A DNA stretch of 40,796 bases, taken from the NCBI GenBank assembly GCA_017463815.1, contig JAFTOK010000092.1, positions 1 to 40,796 of the forward strand, written 5' to 3'. Under the pieces are notes generated by a model. It ran no database searches. It saw nothing but the letters and a program-made list of their open reading frames with translations, and was not told the origin of the DNA. Position 1 is the stretch's first letter. Each line of letters opens with the position of its first letter. This document shows, piece by piece, positions 16,158 through 25,007 of the stretch. This DNA is from Clostridia bacterium (GTDB taxonomy: Bacteria; Bacillota; Clostridia; Oscillospirales; CAG-272). A program made the position numbers and the translations under genes.

Positions 16158-16186
16158 ATTATAAAAACCATATTAAGGTTTGTCAT
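16158..16186 (-). promoter_or_regulatory. Promoter of cls
   Basis: On the minus strand ATGACA (16186-16181), a 17-base spacer and a perfect TATAAT (16163-16158). The -35 box lies inside the palindrome at 16179-16194. Confidence 0.8.
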
Positions 16187-16194
16187 TGGACAAA
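16179..16194. promoter_or_regulatory. Candidate TetR operator (perfect palindrome)
   Basis: TTTGTC-ATTG-GACAAA is a perfect 6+4+6 inverted repeat in the cls-tetR intergenic region. It overlaps the cls -35 box, the expected place for a repressor of cls. TetR proteins bind such short dyads and often control the divergent gene and their own operon. Confidence 0.6.
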
Positions 16195-16210
16195 AAAGAG
16201 GAAAGTGACG

Positions 16211-16255
16211 TTTTTGGACATTTTGAGCTTTTTGGGCAAAAAACATTTTTGAACA
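16211..16255. repeat. Three spaced TTTTTG-rich direct repeats upstream of tetR
   Basis: TTTTTGGACA (16211-16220), TTTTTGGGCA (16229-16238) and TTTTTGAACA (16246-16255) recur every 17-18 bases. The TTGGACA core also occurs in the right half of the palindrome at 16187-16193. The last copy runs into the tetR ribosome site. Confidence 0.5.
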
Positions 16256-16268
16256 CGAGGTGATTTTT

Positions 16269-16823
16269 TTGGCAGATTCCGTTATAACAAAAAAAGCATT
16301 GGCGGCTTCGCTTAAAAAGCTGATGGAAAAAGAACCGTTTTTAAAAATCAGCGTAGGTGATATTTGCGAAAAATGTAATATGAGCAGAAAAAGCTTCTAC
16401 TACCATTTTTCTGATAAATATGAGCTGGTAAACTGGATTTTTGATACAGAATTCAAAGAATTTGTGTGTGTGTCTGAAATAAATGGAATCTATGGTTTGA
16501 AGACTCTTACATATTATTTTTATGAAAACAGAAATTTTTACAGAAAGGCTTTTGCCATAGAGTGCCAGAATTCTTTTTCGGAACACTTCAGAAGTATTTG
16601 TTACCCTGCAATTTTTGAAGAGATAAAGGAGCTTGCAGGTTTTCCGGATGCTATGGAATTCCAAGCCAACCTTCTTACGGACGGTGTTATATGTTCTTTT
16701 AAAAGGTGGCTTACCTTGCGCGAGCCGATGTTGCCGGACGAATTTCTGGAACAAATAAATATTTGCCTGCGCATTGTGGCAAAGCAAGCAGACATAGGTT
16801 TAATTTACAAGGAGAATATATGA
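16269..16823 (+). CDS. TetR-family transcriptional regulator
   Basis: This is a DNA-binding repressor with an N-terminal TetR helix-turn-helix (ALAASLKKLMEKEPFLKISV, then GDICEKCNMSRKSFYYHFSD at about residues 29-48) and an unrelated ligand-type C-terminal domain like that of DhaS-type regulators. The TTG at 16269 is chosen because GAGGTGA sits five to six bases upstream. The GTG at 16260 overlaps that site. The protein is then 184 residues. The stop overlaps the ABC transporter start (ATGA), so regulator and exporter are one operon. Likely targets are its own operon and the divergent cls (inference). Confidence 0.85.
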   Translation: MADSVITKKALAASLKKLMEKEPFLKISVGDICEKCNMSRKSFYYHFSDKYELVNWIFDTEFKEFVCVSEINGIYGLKTLTYYFYENRNFYRKAFAIECQNSFSEHFRSICYPAIFEEIKELAGFPDAMEFQANLLTDGVICSFKRWLTLREPMLPDEFLEQINICLRIVAKQADIGLIYKENI

Positions 16824-18571
16824 AAAAAACAAAAAATAAGGGTTTGCTTCGACGCTTTTTGCCCTACTACAAAAAATACAGCTGGATAATGGCGGCGGAC
16901 CTTTTCTGCGCCGCGCTCACCACGGTCTGCGAACTCGTCCTGCCTATGATTGTGCGCGAAATAACGGGCGCGGCTACGGAAGATATAGCCTCGCTCACGC
17001 TTGAGCTTATTTTGCGTTGCGGCCTTCTCTACGTTGCCCTTCGCATAATCGACACGGCGGCGAACTATTATATGACATCTGTGGGGCACATAATGGGCAC
17101 GAAAATCGAAAACGATATGCGCCGCGACCTTTTTGCCCACCTGCAGAAACTTTCTTTTTCCTACTATGACAATACGAAAGTCGGCACGCTTATGTCGCGC
17201 ATAACGAACGACCTTTTCGACGTTACGGAGTTTGCACACCATTGCCCCGAGGAATTTTTTATCGCGGGCATAAAAATCGTGTGCGCGTTTATCATTCTTT
17301 GCACGATGAACGTCGCGCTCACGCTCATAATTTTCTCTGTCGTTCCCGTTATGATTATCGTGCTCATCTATTTCCGCTTGAAAATGAAGGCGAACTTCGC
17401 AGATTCGCGCAAGCAAATCGGCGAGCTTAACTCGCAAATCGAGGATAGCCTGCTCGGCATACGCGTGGTTAAATCCTTCGCAAAGGAAGATTTGGAGCAG
17501 AAAAAATTCGACAAAGGCAACAAAGAATTTCTGCGCCTTAAATCGGAGCGCTACTACATAATGGGCGGTTTCACCTCCGCGACACGCCTTTTCGAGGGCA
17601 TTATGTACATCGTGGTGGTTATGGTCGGCGGTGTCTTCCTTTTGAACGGAGGAATCACGGCGGCAGATTACGTGGCGTACCTTATGTTCGTTTCCACGCT
17701 CCTTACGTCCATACGCAGAATCGTGGAGTTTGCAGAGCAGTTCCAGCTTGGTATGAGCGGCATAGAACGCTTTGCGGAAATTATGGACACAGAGCCCGAA
17801 ATCCGCGATGCTGCGGGCGCACGCACGCTCGAAAACGTAAAGGGCGCGGTGGAATTTCGCAACGTTTCTTTCCATTACGAAAGCGAAAAGCAGGAGGTTC
17901 TGCACGGGCTCGACCTTTCCGTTAAGGCGGGCGAAAGCGTGGCGCTCGTTGGCCCCTCGGGCGGCGGCAAAACCACACTTTGCTCTCTTATTCCGCGCTT
18001 CTATGAAGCCTCTGCGGGCGAAATACGCATAGACGGCACGGATATAAAGGGCGTAACACTCGCCTCCCTGCGCGAAAACATCGGCGTGGTGGCACAGGAC
18101 GTTTACCTTTTCTCGGGCAGTGTGCGCGAAAACATAGCGTACGGCAAAACGGACGCTACCGACGAAGAAATAGAGCGCGCGGCACGCCTTGCGGGCGCAC
18201 ACGAGTTTATTTCCGCCTTGCCCGACGGCTACGACACATACGTGGGCGAACGCGGCGTGAAACTTTCGGGCGGGCAGAAACAGCGCATTTCCATAGCGCG
18301 CGTATTTTTAAAAGACCCTCCCATTCTCATTCTCGACGAAGCCACGAGCGCGCTCGATAACGAAAGCGAGCGTTTGGTGCAGGAGTCGCTTGAAAAGCTG
18401 GCGAAAGGCAGAACAACATTCACCGTGGCGCACCGCCTCACGACGATTAAGAACGCAGACCGCATTCTCGTGCTCACGGAAAACGGCATAGAGGAAAGCG
18501 GCACGCACGCAGAGCTTCTCGCAAAAGGCGGATTATACAGCGAGCTTTACAAGCTTTACACGGTTGTATAG
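16820..18571 (+). CDS. ABC exporter half-transporter (permease-ATPase fusion)
   Basis: The 583-residue protein combines six membrane helices (about 15-300, type IV exporter fold) with a C-terminal ATPase. Walker A GPSGGGKTT is at about 378-386, signature LSGGQKQR at about 482, Walker B ILILDEATSALD at about 500 and the switch His in VAHRLTT. It should work as a homodimer or with an unseen partner, moving lipids, peptides or drugs outward. The ATG at 16820 has GGAG five bases before it and overlaps the tetR stop. A longer upstream frame would overlap tetR for over 100 bases and is rejected. Confidence 0.93.
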   Translation: MKKTKNKGLLRRFLPYYKKYSWIMAADLFCAALTTVCELVLPMIVREITGAATEDIASLTLELILRCGLLYVALRIIDTAANYYMTSVGHIMGTKIENDMRRDLFAHLQKLSFSYYDNTKVGTLMSRITNDLFDVTEFAHHCPEEFFIAGIKIVCAFIILCTMNVALTLIIFSVVPVMIIVLIYFRLKMKANFADSRKQIGELNSQIEDSLLGIRVVKSFAKEDLEQKKFDKGNKEFLRLKSERYYIMGGFTSATRLFEGIMYIVVVMVGGVFLLNGGITAADYVAYLMFVSTLLTSIRRIVEFAEQFQLGMSGIERFAEIMDTEPEIRDAAGARTLENVKGAVEFRNVSFHYESEKQEVLHGLDLSVKAGESVALVGPSGGGKTTLCSLIPRFYEASAGEIRIDGTDIKGVTLASLRENIGVVAQDVYLFSGSVRENIAYGKTDATDEEIERAARLAGAHEFISALPDGYDTYVGERGVKLSGGQKQRISIARVFLKDPPILILDEATSALDNESERLVQESLEKLAKGRTTFTVAHRLTTIKNADRILVLTENGIEESGTHAELLAKGGLYSELYKLYTVV

Positions 18572-18602
18572 AAACACGCTTAACGGAAAAATCGCACAAA
18601 TA

Positions 18603-18642
18603 AAAAATCCCACAGACCGTAGGGCGGTTTTGTGGGATTTTT
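18603..18642. terminator. Bidirectional terminator between the two ABC exporter genes
   Basis: AAAAATCCCACA pairs with TTGTGGGATTTTT, with an inner ACCG/CGGT stem. A and T runs flank it on both sides. It separates two converging genes. Confidence 0.9.
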
Positions 18643-18648
18643 CTATGC

Positions 18649-20634
18649 TTAAAATTGCGGGCGTTCGCCTTTGGGCGGTCTGCCGTGCGGGGGAGGGGGC
18701 GGAAAATCGCCTTTGGGCTCTTCGCCGTCGGGGTTTTCCATATAGCGTTTTGCCTGTGTGGAGAAAAGCTCGTAGTACGTGCCGCGCTTTTTCATAAGCT
18801 CCTGGTGGTTGCCCTGCTCGGTGAGCACGCCGCCGTCGATAACGAGGATTTTATCCGCTACCGTGGCGCTGGAAAGCCTGTGGGAAACGAAAATCGTCGT
18901 CTTATCCTTGCGCAGAGTGTCGAATTGGTTGTAAATTTCCTGCTCGGCAATGGCATCGAGGCTCGCCGTGGGCTCGTCGAGAATGAGAATGTCAGAGTCG
19001 CTGTAGAATGCGCGTGCTATGGAAAGCTTCTGCCACTGACCTATGGAAAGCTCTATGCCGTCCTTTTCAAACACTCGCGTGAGCGAGGTGTTGTATTCGT
19101 TGGGGAGTTTTTCGATAAACTGCGTGGAGGAGGATTTTTCTGCTGCGGAAAGCACTGCTTGCTCGTCTACGGGGTCGTTTATACGGGAGAAGGTGATGTT
19201 GTCGCGCACGCTAACGGCGTATTTGCCGAAATCCTGGAAGATGATGCCGTAGAGGGAATAAAGCTCTTTAAGGTCGTATTCGCGTATGTCGTGGCCGTCG
19301 AGCAAAATGCGCCCTTCCGTAGGGTCGTAAAGGCGGGTAATGAGCTTAATCAGCGTGGTTTTGCCCGCGCCGTTAAGGCCTACGAGAACGACGGTGTCGC
19401 CCGGTTCAAGCACGGCGGAGAAGTTCTTTATAACGAAGCGTTCTGTGCCGGGGTAACGGAAAGACACGTTCTGGAGCTCTATTCTGTGGCCTGTGTGGCG
19501 TTTAACCTTGAGCGGCTCGGAAATAAGGGGAACAACCGTCTGTTTTTCGTCCATAAACGTGATAAGGTTGTCTATAAAGAGCGTGCCTTCGTAAATAGAT
19601 GACATCGTGGCGATGAACGTGGTGATACCGTGGGAAATGGAGTTGAGCGCGCCGGTGTAGAGGTTATAGTCGCCGACCTCCATCCAGCCCTCGAAAACGC
19701 CGTTTGCTATGTAGAGGAAGAGGAAGCAGTTTACCACGGCGGAAACGACGGCTACGGAAATATTGAGCACGCCCTCTTTTATAAAGAGCTTTTTAAGGCC
19801 GCTGAAGTATTTTTGGAAGATATTCTGGTATTTTTCCGTGAAATGGTCGTAAAGTCCGAAAATGCGAAGCTCTTTTGCCATATCCTTGTTCGTTGTGAGC
19901 CCCGAATAATAGGAAAGCTCGCGGCGGGATTTGGAGTTGCGGCGCATATAATTGAAGTTTTTCTTGCGGTAGGAGAATGTGATTATCGCACTGGGGAGCG
20001 AAAGAAGAATAATGAGCCAAGGCGCGCCGGGGCTTATTGCCCAAAGTATGGTAACGTAGGAAATCATACTTATAAGCGTGCTCATTATCTGGAACGTGGA
20101 GCGCAAAATCTGAATGGGGCGGGAGCCTGCTTCACGCGAAGCGTTTTCGAGCTTTTCGTAAAACTCGGGGCGGTCGAAGCTGGCGATGTCGATGGTTTTC
20201 GCCTTTTTCATAATCTTTGTGTTTACGTGGTTTACCACAAGCTCGCCCGAAATGCGCGTAACCATAGTTTCCACGTTGGAAACTATGCTCGTTATGAAAA
20301 TGAGCGCAAACTGCAAAATAAGCAGCTTCATCGTGGCATCGAACGAAACGGCTTCACCGTTCTGGTTGTTAAGGTATATGTCTGCAAGTTCATTTAAGAT
20401 TTCCGCGCCTACGAGCGATTTTATAACGGGCAAAAAGCCCTGAATAATCGCTATGAAGAGAAGCGCAAAAAGTATCCACGGGCGCGTTTGCCAAACAAGC
20501 CCTACGATGTAGAAAAGTCTGAAAAAGAAGTTTTTTACTACGTTGAAGACGAAAGAGGGCACTTCACGTATGCTTTTTGGTTTTGGCACACGGTTTTTTT
20601 CGCTCGCTTCGCCGGGGGGCGGTCCCATCATCAT
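18649..20634 (-). CDS. ABC exporter with N- and C-terminal extensions
   Basis: The 661-residue permease-ATPase fusion has membrane helices at about 52-75, 105-120, 185-220 and 290-345, and an ATPase from about 385. Walker A is GLNGAGKTT (419-427), Walker B ILILDEP (549-555) and switch His in VSHRLSS. The signature loop reads LSIGQ (529-533) instead of LSGGQ. An N-terminal tail begins MMMGPPPGEA, and the C-terminus is a Pro-rich, charged tail with PPPPPHGRPPKGERPQF. It is not closely related to the exporter at 16820-18571. AAGGAGGAAAG lies before the ATG at 20634. Substrate unknown. Confidence 0.92.
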   Translation of the reverse strand: MMMGPPPGEASEKNRVPKPKSIREVPSFVFNVVKNFFFRLFYIVGLVWQTRPWILFALLFIAIIQGFLPVIKSLVGAEILNELADIYLNNQNGEAVSFDATMKLLILQFALIFITSIVSNVETMVTRISGELVVNHVNTKIMKKAKTIDIASFDRPEFYEKLENASREAGSRPIQILRSTFQIMSTLISMISYVTILWAISPGAPWLIILLSLPSAIITFSYRKKNFNYMRRNSKSRRELSYYSGLTTNKDMAKELRIFGLYDHFTEKYQNIFQKYFSGLKKLFIKEGVLNISVAVVSAVVNCFLFLYIANGVFEGWMEVGDYNLYTGALNSISHGITTFIATMSSIYEGTLFIDNLITFMDEKQTVVPLISEPLKVKRHTGHRIELQNVSFRYPGTERFVIKNFSAVLEPGDTVVLVGLNGAGKTTLIKLITRLYDPTEGRILLDGHDIREYDLKELYSLYGIIFQDFGKYAVSVRDNITFSRINDPVDEQAVLSAAEKSSSTQFIEKLPNEYNTSLTRVFEKDGIELSIGQWQKLSIARAFYSDSDILILDEPTASLDAIAEQEIYNQFDTLRKDKTTIFVSHRLSSATVADKILVIDGGVLTEQGNHQELMKKRGTYYELFSTQAKRYMENPDGEEPKGDFPPPPPHGRPPKGERPQF

Positions 20635-20683
20635 AAATACTTTCCTCCTTGAAAATATGTAAATTTTGTAAGATACCTAACTA

Positions 20684-20712
20684 ATTTTAACACGATATGA
20701 ACGATGTGTCAA
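20684..20712 (-). promoter_or_regulatory. Promoter of the minus-strand ABC exporter
   Basis: On the minus strand TTGACA (20712-20707), a 17-base spacer and TAAAAT (20689-20684), about 50 bases from the start codon. Confidence 0.85.
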
Positions 20713-20830
20713 CAAAATATACGGTTTCTTCATACTTTTTTAACATTTTTCTGCAAATGTTTAAATTTTCTTATTTTTGAAGCGCTTGGAAAGGGAGTTT
20801 ATATAAGGATTTCGTGCCAATCTTCTACTA

Positions 20831-20860
20831 TTGATTCGGTAGGTTATGGTAAGATATAAT
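20831..20860 (+). promoter_or_regulatory. Promoter of the M23 lipoprotein gene
   Basis: TTGATT (20831-20836), an 18-base spacer and TATAAT (20855-20860), with a leader of about 58 bases. The rest of the 290-base gap to the divergent ABC gene holds AT-rich sequence and no gene. Confidence 0.75.
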
Positions 20861-20924
20861 GATTTTGTAATCAGACGAGAAATTTGTTTGAAATAAAAAA
20901 ATCTACCTGAAAGGAAAACTTTTT

Positions 20925-22082
20925 ATGAACAAGAAACCGCAAAGAATAAGACATTTACCCGGCAAAGGGAAGAAATTCAAGCTCAAAAACGGTGGCAAGG
21001 CGGCGCTTGCCACGGGGGCGCTCACGCTCTCTATTTTGCTCGCCTCCTGCGGAGAGGTTTCGGGCGACGGCACGGAGAGTGGCACGGGAAGCACGGGACG
21101 GCCTGCGGGCAGCACCCGCCCGAGCGACGTTACAACAGTTGCCCCGCTCGAAAACGGCACGCACACGAGCGTTTTTTACGAAGAAATTCCATTTGAAACG
21201 GTTTACATAGAAAGCCCCGAGCTTTACGACGATGAAGAAATCGTACAGGAAGAAGGCGCGGCAGGCAAGGCGGAGGTGCGCGAGCACACGCTATACAAAG
21301 ACGGCAAGGTGCAGGACGTTTGGCAGGAAACGCTCACGCTTGCAGAGGCGAAAAACCGCGTTATTTTGCGCGGAACGAAGCCGAGCGTGGAAATAAAAGA
21401 AAATACTATCACCGAAACTTTGGAAAAATACTCGACAATTTACGAAGAATGTGATACTATGGAAGTAGGCACAACAAAATTAAAAACAGAAGGCAAAGAT
21501 TCCGTTGCCACAAGAACCTATCGTTATACGTATACGAAAGGCGAGCTTACGGGCACGGAAATTGTAGCGGAGGAGCTGAGCACGCGTGTGGACGAGGTTA
21601 TTCTCGTAGGCACGAAAGCGCAGAGCTTCGGCTTGCCGTTTATCGATGCGGCGCACGGCGGCGTGGACTACAAGCTCACGCAGTCCTTCGGCGGTGCGAA
21701 CAACCACCGCGGGCTCGATTTTGCCGTTTACTACGGCGACCCGATAATAGCGACGATGGACGGCACGGTGATAGAAGCGTACGACGCGGGCTATTTTTCC
21801 AAAAACAATATTCTTTGGACATACGGCACGTACGTCGTTATCCAGCACGACAACGGATTCCGCACCTATTACGCGCACCTTTCCCGCCGCACGGTGAAAA
21901 AGGGCGACAAGGTGAAGAAGGGCGAGGTCATCGGCGCTTCGGGCAACACGGGGCGGCTGAATACCACAGCCACGGGGCCTTATGCGGGTACGCACCTGCA
22001 TTTCGAGATACGCAAGTATAACGCGAAAACGGGTGTTTACAACACCGTAGACCCGAAACCCTACCTGCCGTGGTGGAGATAA
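20925..22082 (+). CDS. M23 metallopeptidase lipoprotein with two G5 domains
   Basis: This 385-residue secreted lipoprotein likely cuts peptidoglycan cross-links. A basic N-terminus and hydrophobic stretch end in the lipobox LLASC (Cys42), followed by a Gly/Thr/Ser linker. Two G5-type segments follow (about 83-152 and 162-231), which bind wall sugars. The M23 domain begins at about 255 with the zinc ligands His261 and Asp265 (NHRGLDF) and His357/His359 (THLHFE), and HLS at 318. All zinc residues are present, so it is probably active. GH94 follows after 58 bases with no clear terminator. Confidence 0.92.
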   Translation: MNKKPQRIRHLPGKGKKFKLKNGGKAALATGALTLSILLASCGEVSGDGTESGTGSTGRPAGSTRPSDVTTVAPLENGTHTSVFYEEIPFETVYIESPELYDDEEIVQEEGAAGKAEVREHTLYKDGKVQDVWQETLTLAEAKNRVILRGTKPSVEIKENTITETLEKYSTIYEECDTMEVGTTKLKTEGKDSVATRTYRYTYTKGELTGTEIVAEELSTRVDEVILVGTKAQSFGLPFIDAAHGGVDYKLTQSFGGANNHRGLDFAVYYGDPIIATMDGTVIEAYDAGYFSKNNILWTYGTYVVIQHDNGFRTYYAHLSRRTVKKGDKVKKGEVIGASGNTGRLNTTATGPYAGTHLHFEIRKYNAKTGVYNTVDPKPYLPWWR

Positions 22083-22140
22083 TACCGCAAACCCTGCTGT
22101 TTTTAATAAAACCAAATTTAAAGAAAAGGAAAGAAAAGCT

Positions 22141-24429
22141 ATGGTTGAAATTTCCAAAACAAAAAACTACGGCCATTTTGAAAACAGCGGCGAAACCTTT
22201 GTGATTACCGACATCGAAACCCCCAGACATTGGTATAACTACTTCTTTAATGATGAATACGTTTCTTTCACCTCTCAGGTGGGCTTTGGCGAAGGTCTTT
22301 GCCAGGACAGTATGGGAAGAAGAATTTTCCTCGTTTCAAACAGAAACGTGTTCCTTAAATCCGCCGACAAGGCGTGGAGCGCTTTCGGTTTGCCTGTTGG
22401 CTACGGCTACACAGATTACGCTTGCGCACACGAAAACGGTGCCAGCACGGTTTCCCTTACATATGAAGGCGTAAAGAGCGCGGTTCGCATTTTCGTCCCC
22501 AACAAGGGCAAATACGAAATCTGGAGCGTTACCGCGGAAAACACGACGGCTGAAACAAAAGAGCTTTCCGTAATCGCATACGCAAAAACGGAAATCGACG
22601 GTACTTACCGCCCGCAGTGCTATAGCCTCGGCAAAGGCGGCTTCTGCGAAAAGCACAACGCCGTTTACGGTCACGTATATGCCGCATATGAAACCGCCAA
22701 AAACCGCGACGTTTGGGGATATATGTCTGCAAGCGAAACGGCAGACGGCTACGACAGCCGCCGCAACGCCTTCATCGGTCCTTTCGGTGACGAACAGCAC
22801 CCTGTGGCTATAACGAAAATGCTCGGCTGCCAAAACTCCGAATGCCATTCCGAAAAGCTTTGCTACGCGCTCGAAAACAAGCTCACACTTGCCCCCGGCG
22901 AAAAGAAGACGGTTCACTACCTTGTGGGCGTTGCGCTCTCTTGGGATGAAATGGTTACACCCACGGCAGAATGGGCAGAGGCTGAATTTGCCGCTATGAA
23001 AGCAAAATATGCGCGCGACCTTGCGGGCGTTGAAATAAACACACCCAATGCACAGCTCGACAACCTCGTAAACGGTTGGCTCAAATATGCGGCGCATATG
23101 GGCAGCCGCTGGGCACGCGTGCGCCACAATGGCTACCGCGACCTCACGAGCGACACGGAATGCTTCGCTTGCGTAAACCCCGCACTCGCTTGGGAAAGAA
23201 TAAAACGCATACTCACTTTCCAATATGACACGGGTTATGCCCCCCGCACGTTTATCGACGGCGCTATAAAGGACCGCAATTTTGCGGATAACACGGTTTG
23301 GCTTGCTTCCGCCGTTGCCACAATCGTAAAAGAGCTCGGCAACAAAGAGCTTCTTAACGAAGAAGTTGCGTTCAACAACGGCACAGTTGCCACGGTTTAC
23401 GAGCATATCCGCAGAAGCGTGGATTTCCTCTTCAATTTCCAGGGTCTTTACGGTCTTGTTAAAATTTGGGGTGGCGACTGGAACGACTGCGTAAACTTCG
23501 CAGGTCTTAAAGGCAAAGGCGTTTCCGTTTGGCTTTCCATTGCTTGGTGCTATGCAAACAAACGCTTCCGCGAACTCGCCGTTATGCTCGGCAAAGAGGA
23601 AGACGCGGCGCTTTCCGAAGAGCGCGGCAAGATTATGGCAGAGCGCATAGAGGAATACGGCAGAGATAAAGAAGCGGGCTACTACATCTACGCCCGTACA
23701 GATGACGATATTGTAATGGGCGCGCACGATTGCGAAGAAGGTCAGATTTTCCTCATTTCTCAGCTTTGGTCCGTTTTCGCGGGGCTTGAAAACGCTGCAG
23801 AAGCGATGGACAAAGCGGAAGAAATCCTCGAAACGCCCATCGGTATCCGCCTCGCATACCCCGCGTACTCCCATCAGTACGACTACATCGGCTCTATGGC
23901 GGAAAAAGAACCCGGCACACAGGATAACGGAGGTATCTACCTCCACCCCTCCGCTTGGAAGCTCGCGGTAGACTCGCTCCTCCGCAGACCCGACAGAGTG
24001 GAAGAGGGCATACTCAAAATGCTCCCCGGCGCGAACGCATACGGCGGCGAAACCTGCGGCGAACCCTACGCTATGTACAACTCCTATTTTGCGCCCGAAA
24101 CGGGCTACAGAATGGGCACACCGGGCCAGAGCTGGCGCACGGCGTCGAGCTCCTGGATGCTTAAATCCGTTGTGGAATACATCTTTGGTATGCACGCGGA
24201 AATGGAAGGCCTGCGTATAGAGCCTTGCTTGCCGCTTTCCTGGAAGGAATGCTCTATAAAGAAAGTATTCCGCGGCTGCACGTACGATATTAAATTTATC
24301 GGAAACGGCGAAGGCACAGACGTTATCGCTATGAAAGTAAACGGCGAAGATGTGGCGTATGAACGCAACATCGTTCCCGCAAAAGCAGGCGAAACGCTCA
24401 AAGTGGAAGTTTACCTCGGCAAGAAATGA
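22141..24429 (+). CDS. GH94-family glycoside phosphorylase
   Basis: The 762-residue cytoplasmic enzyme belongs to the cellobiose/chitobiose phosphorylase group, which splits a beta-linked disaccharide with phosphate to give a sugar-1-phosphate. An N-terminal beta-sandwich (about 1-270) is followed by an (alpha/alpha)6 barrel. The catalytic acid is the last Asp in GGDWND (Asp449). QDNGGIYLHPSAW and GQSWRTASSSWML are the phosphate- and sugar-binding segments known from the family. The exact disaccharide cannot be told. No transporter or other sugar enzyme adjoins it. An AAAGGAAAG site precedes the ATG. Confidence 0.9.
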   Translation: MVEISKTKNYGHFENSGETFVITDIETPRHWYNYFFNDEYVSFTSQVGFGEGLCQDSMGRRIFLVSNRNVFLKSADKAWSAFGLPVGYGYTDYACAHENGASTVSLTYEGVKSAVRIFVPNKGKYEIWSVTAENTTAETKELSVIAYAKTEIDGTYRPQCYSLGKGGFCEKHNAVYGHVYAAYETAKNRDVWGYMSASETADGYDSRRNAFIGPFGDEQHPVAITKMLGCQNSECHSEKLCYALENKLTLAPGEKKTVHYLVGVALSWDEMVTPTAEWAEAEFAAMKAKYARDLAGVEINTPNAQLDNLVNGWLKYAAHMGSRWARVRHNGYRDLTSDTECFACVNPALAWERIKRILTFQYDTGYAPRTFIDGAIKDRNFADNTVWLASAVATIVKELGNKELLNEEVAFNNGTVATVYEHIRRSVDFLFNFQGLYGLVKIWGGDWNDCVNFAGLKGKGVSVWLSIAWCYANKRFRELAVMLGKEEDAALSEERGKIMAERIEEYGRDKEAGYYIYARTDDDIVMGAHDCEEGQIFLISQLWSVFAGLENAAEAMDKAEEILETPIGIRLAYPAYSHQYDYIGSMAEKEPGTQDNGGIYLHPSAWKLAVDSLLRRPDRVEEGILKMLPGANAYGGETCGEPYAMYNSYFAPETGYRMGTPGQSWRTASSSWMLKSVVEYIFGMHAEMEGLRIEPCLPLSWKECSIKKVFRGCTYDIKFIGNGEGTDVIAMKVNGEDVAYERNIVPAKAGETLKVEVYLGKK

Positions 24430-24439
24430 TAATATGAGA

Positions 24440-24467
24440 AAAATCCTCCTGAAAAGGAGGATTTTTT
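24440..24467 (+). terminator. Intrinsic terminator after GH94
   Basis: AATCCTCC pairs with GGAGGATT around a six-base loop, followed by a T run (24462-24467). Confidence 0.92.
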
Positions 24468-24471
24468 AGAG

Positions 24472-24580
24472 AGCCTCTCACTTTGGGAGAGGTGCCGAGT
24501 TTACGAGGCGGAGAGGGCTTGGGCTAAGCAAAATATGCCCTCTCAGTCGCTAACGCGCCAGCTCCCCCAGGGGGCGAGCC
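24472..24580. repeat. Composite hairpin element (MITE-like), copy 2 variant
   Basis: Starting five bases after the GH94 terminator, GCCTCTC-actttgg-GAGAGG opens the element and GCTCCCccaGGGGGCGAGCC closes it. The inner arms GAGAGGGC and GCCCTCTCAGTC flank a short centre. It keeps the order of the other elements (end hairpin, inner hairpin, paired arm, centre) with different bases. Confidence 0.75.
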
Positions 24581-24585
24581 TGATG

Positions 24586-24858
24586 TTATCTTTTCGTTAT
24601 AAGATATATTCCTCTTGCGAAAAAACTGCGCGTGCGCTCGAAAGCGTTATCTACTTCGGGGTAGGGGATATTTTTAATTCCGTGTCTTTCTCGGAAAATT
24701 CGGTTTATTCCGCGTTTATATCTGTCGCTCGGCTCTATTTTTTCTGTGGAGCGCAATTCTTTTTTTGTTTTTTCGTACTCTATACGGTTACATTCAATAA
24801 ATGCGGCTTTCAACTTTTCAAGCCCGATTTGCGCTTTTTCTTTATCAAATTCATTCAT
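24586..24858 (-). CDS. Unknown 90-residue charged protein
   Basis: The minus-strand frame has a good ribosome site (AAAGGAGAATAG, about nine bases before the ATG at 24858) and encodes a soluble, Lys/Glu/Arg-rich protein. It begins MNEFDKEKAQIGLEKLKAAF, with mostly helical sequence in the first half. It ends in a basic stretch with ARGIYLITKR. I do not recognise the family. It is divergent from an XRE regulator, with an imperfect 25-base palindrome in the shared AT-rich region, so it may be under that regulator's control. The pair sits between inverted-repeat elements and is likely accessory DNA. Confidence 0.65.
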   Translation of the reverse strand: MNEFDKEKAQIGLEKLKAAFIECNRIEYEKTKKELRSTEKIEPSDRYKRGINRIFRERHGIKNIPYPEVDNAFERTRSFFARGIYLITKR

Positions 24859-24898
24859 AAAACTATTCTCCTTTGAAAAAAATTTTTGTTTAATATAC

Positions 24899-24923
24899 AG
24901 AGTAGATATTTAATATATACTCT
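24899..24923. promoter_or_regulatory. Candidate XRE operator (imperfect palindrome)
   Basis: AGAGTA-g-ATAT-tta-ATAT-a-TACTCT is a 25-base dyad with a single mismatch pair, in the divergent region between the 90-residue gene and the XRE gene. Confidence 0.55.
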
Positions 24924-24924
24924 A

Positions 24925-24953
24925 TTAACAATTATATTTAATTTTAGTATAAA
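24925..24953 (+). promoter_or_regulatory. Promoter of the XRE regulator
   Basis: TTAACA (24925-24930) and TATAAA (24948-24953) with a 17-base spacer. The palindrome at 24899-24923 adjoins the -35 box, consistent with autorepression. Confidence 0.6.
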
Positions 24954-25007
24954 ATCAATATAAAAGATAAAAAATATATAGTGTATATAATTGTTGGGAT
25001 TGTATTT

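Noticed and set aside
16706-16819. Upstream extension of the ABC exporter start
   Set aside because: It would overlap tetR for over 100 bases, and the ATG at 16820 has a GGAG site and the usual ATGA overlap.
22336-24195. A 619-residue minus-strand frame
   Set aside because: It lies wholly inside the GH94 gene on the other strand. The residue mix (Cys, His, Arg rich) is that of a mirror frame.
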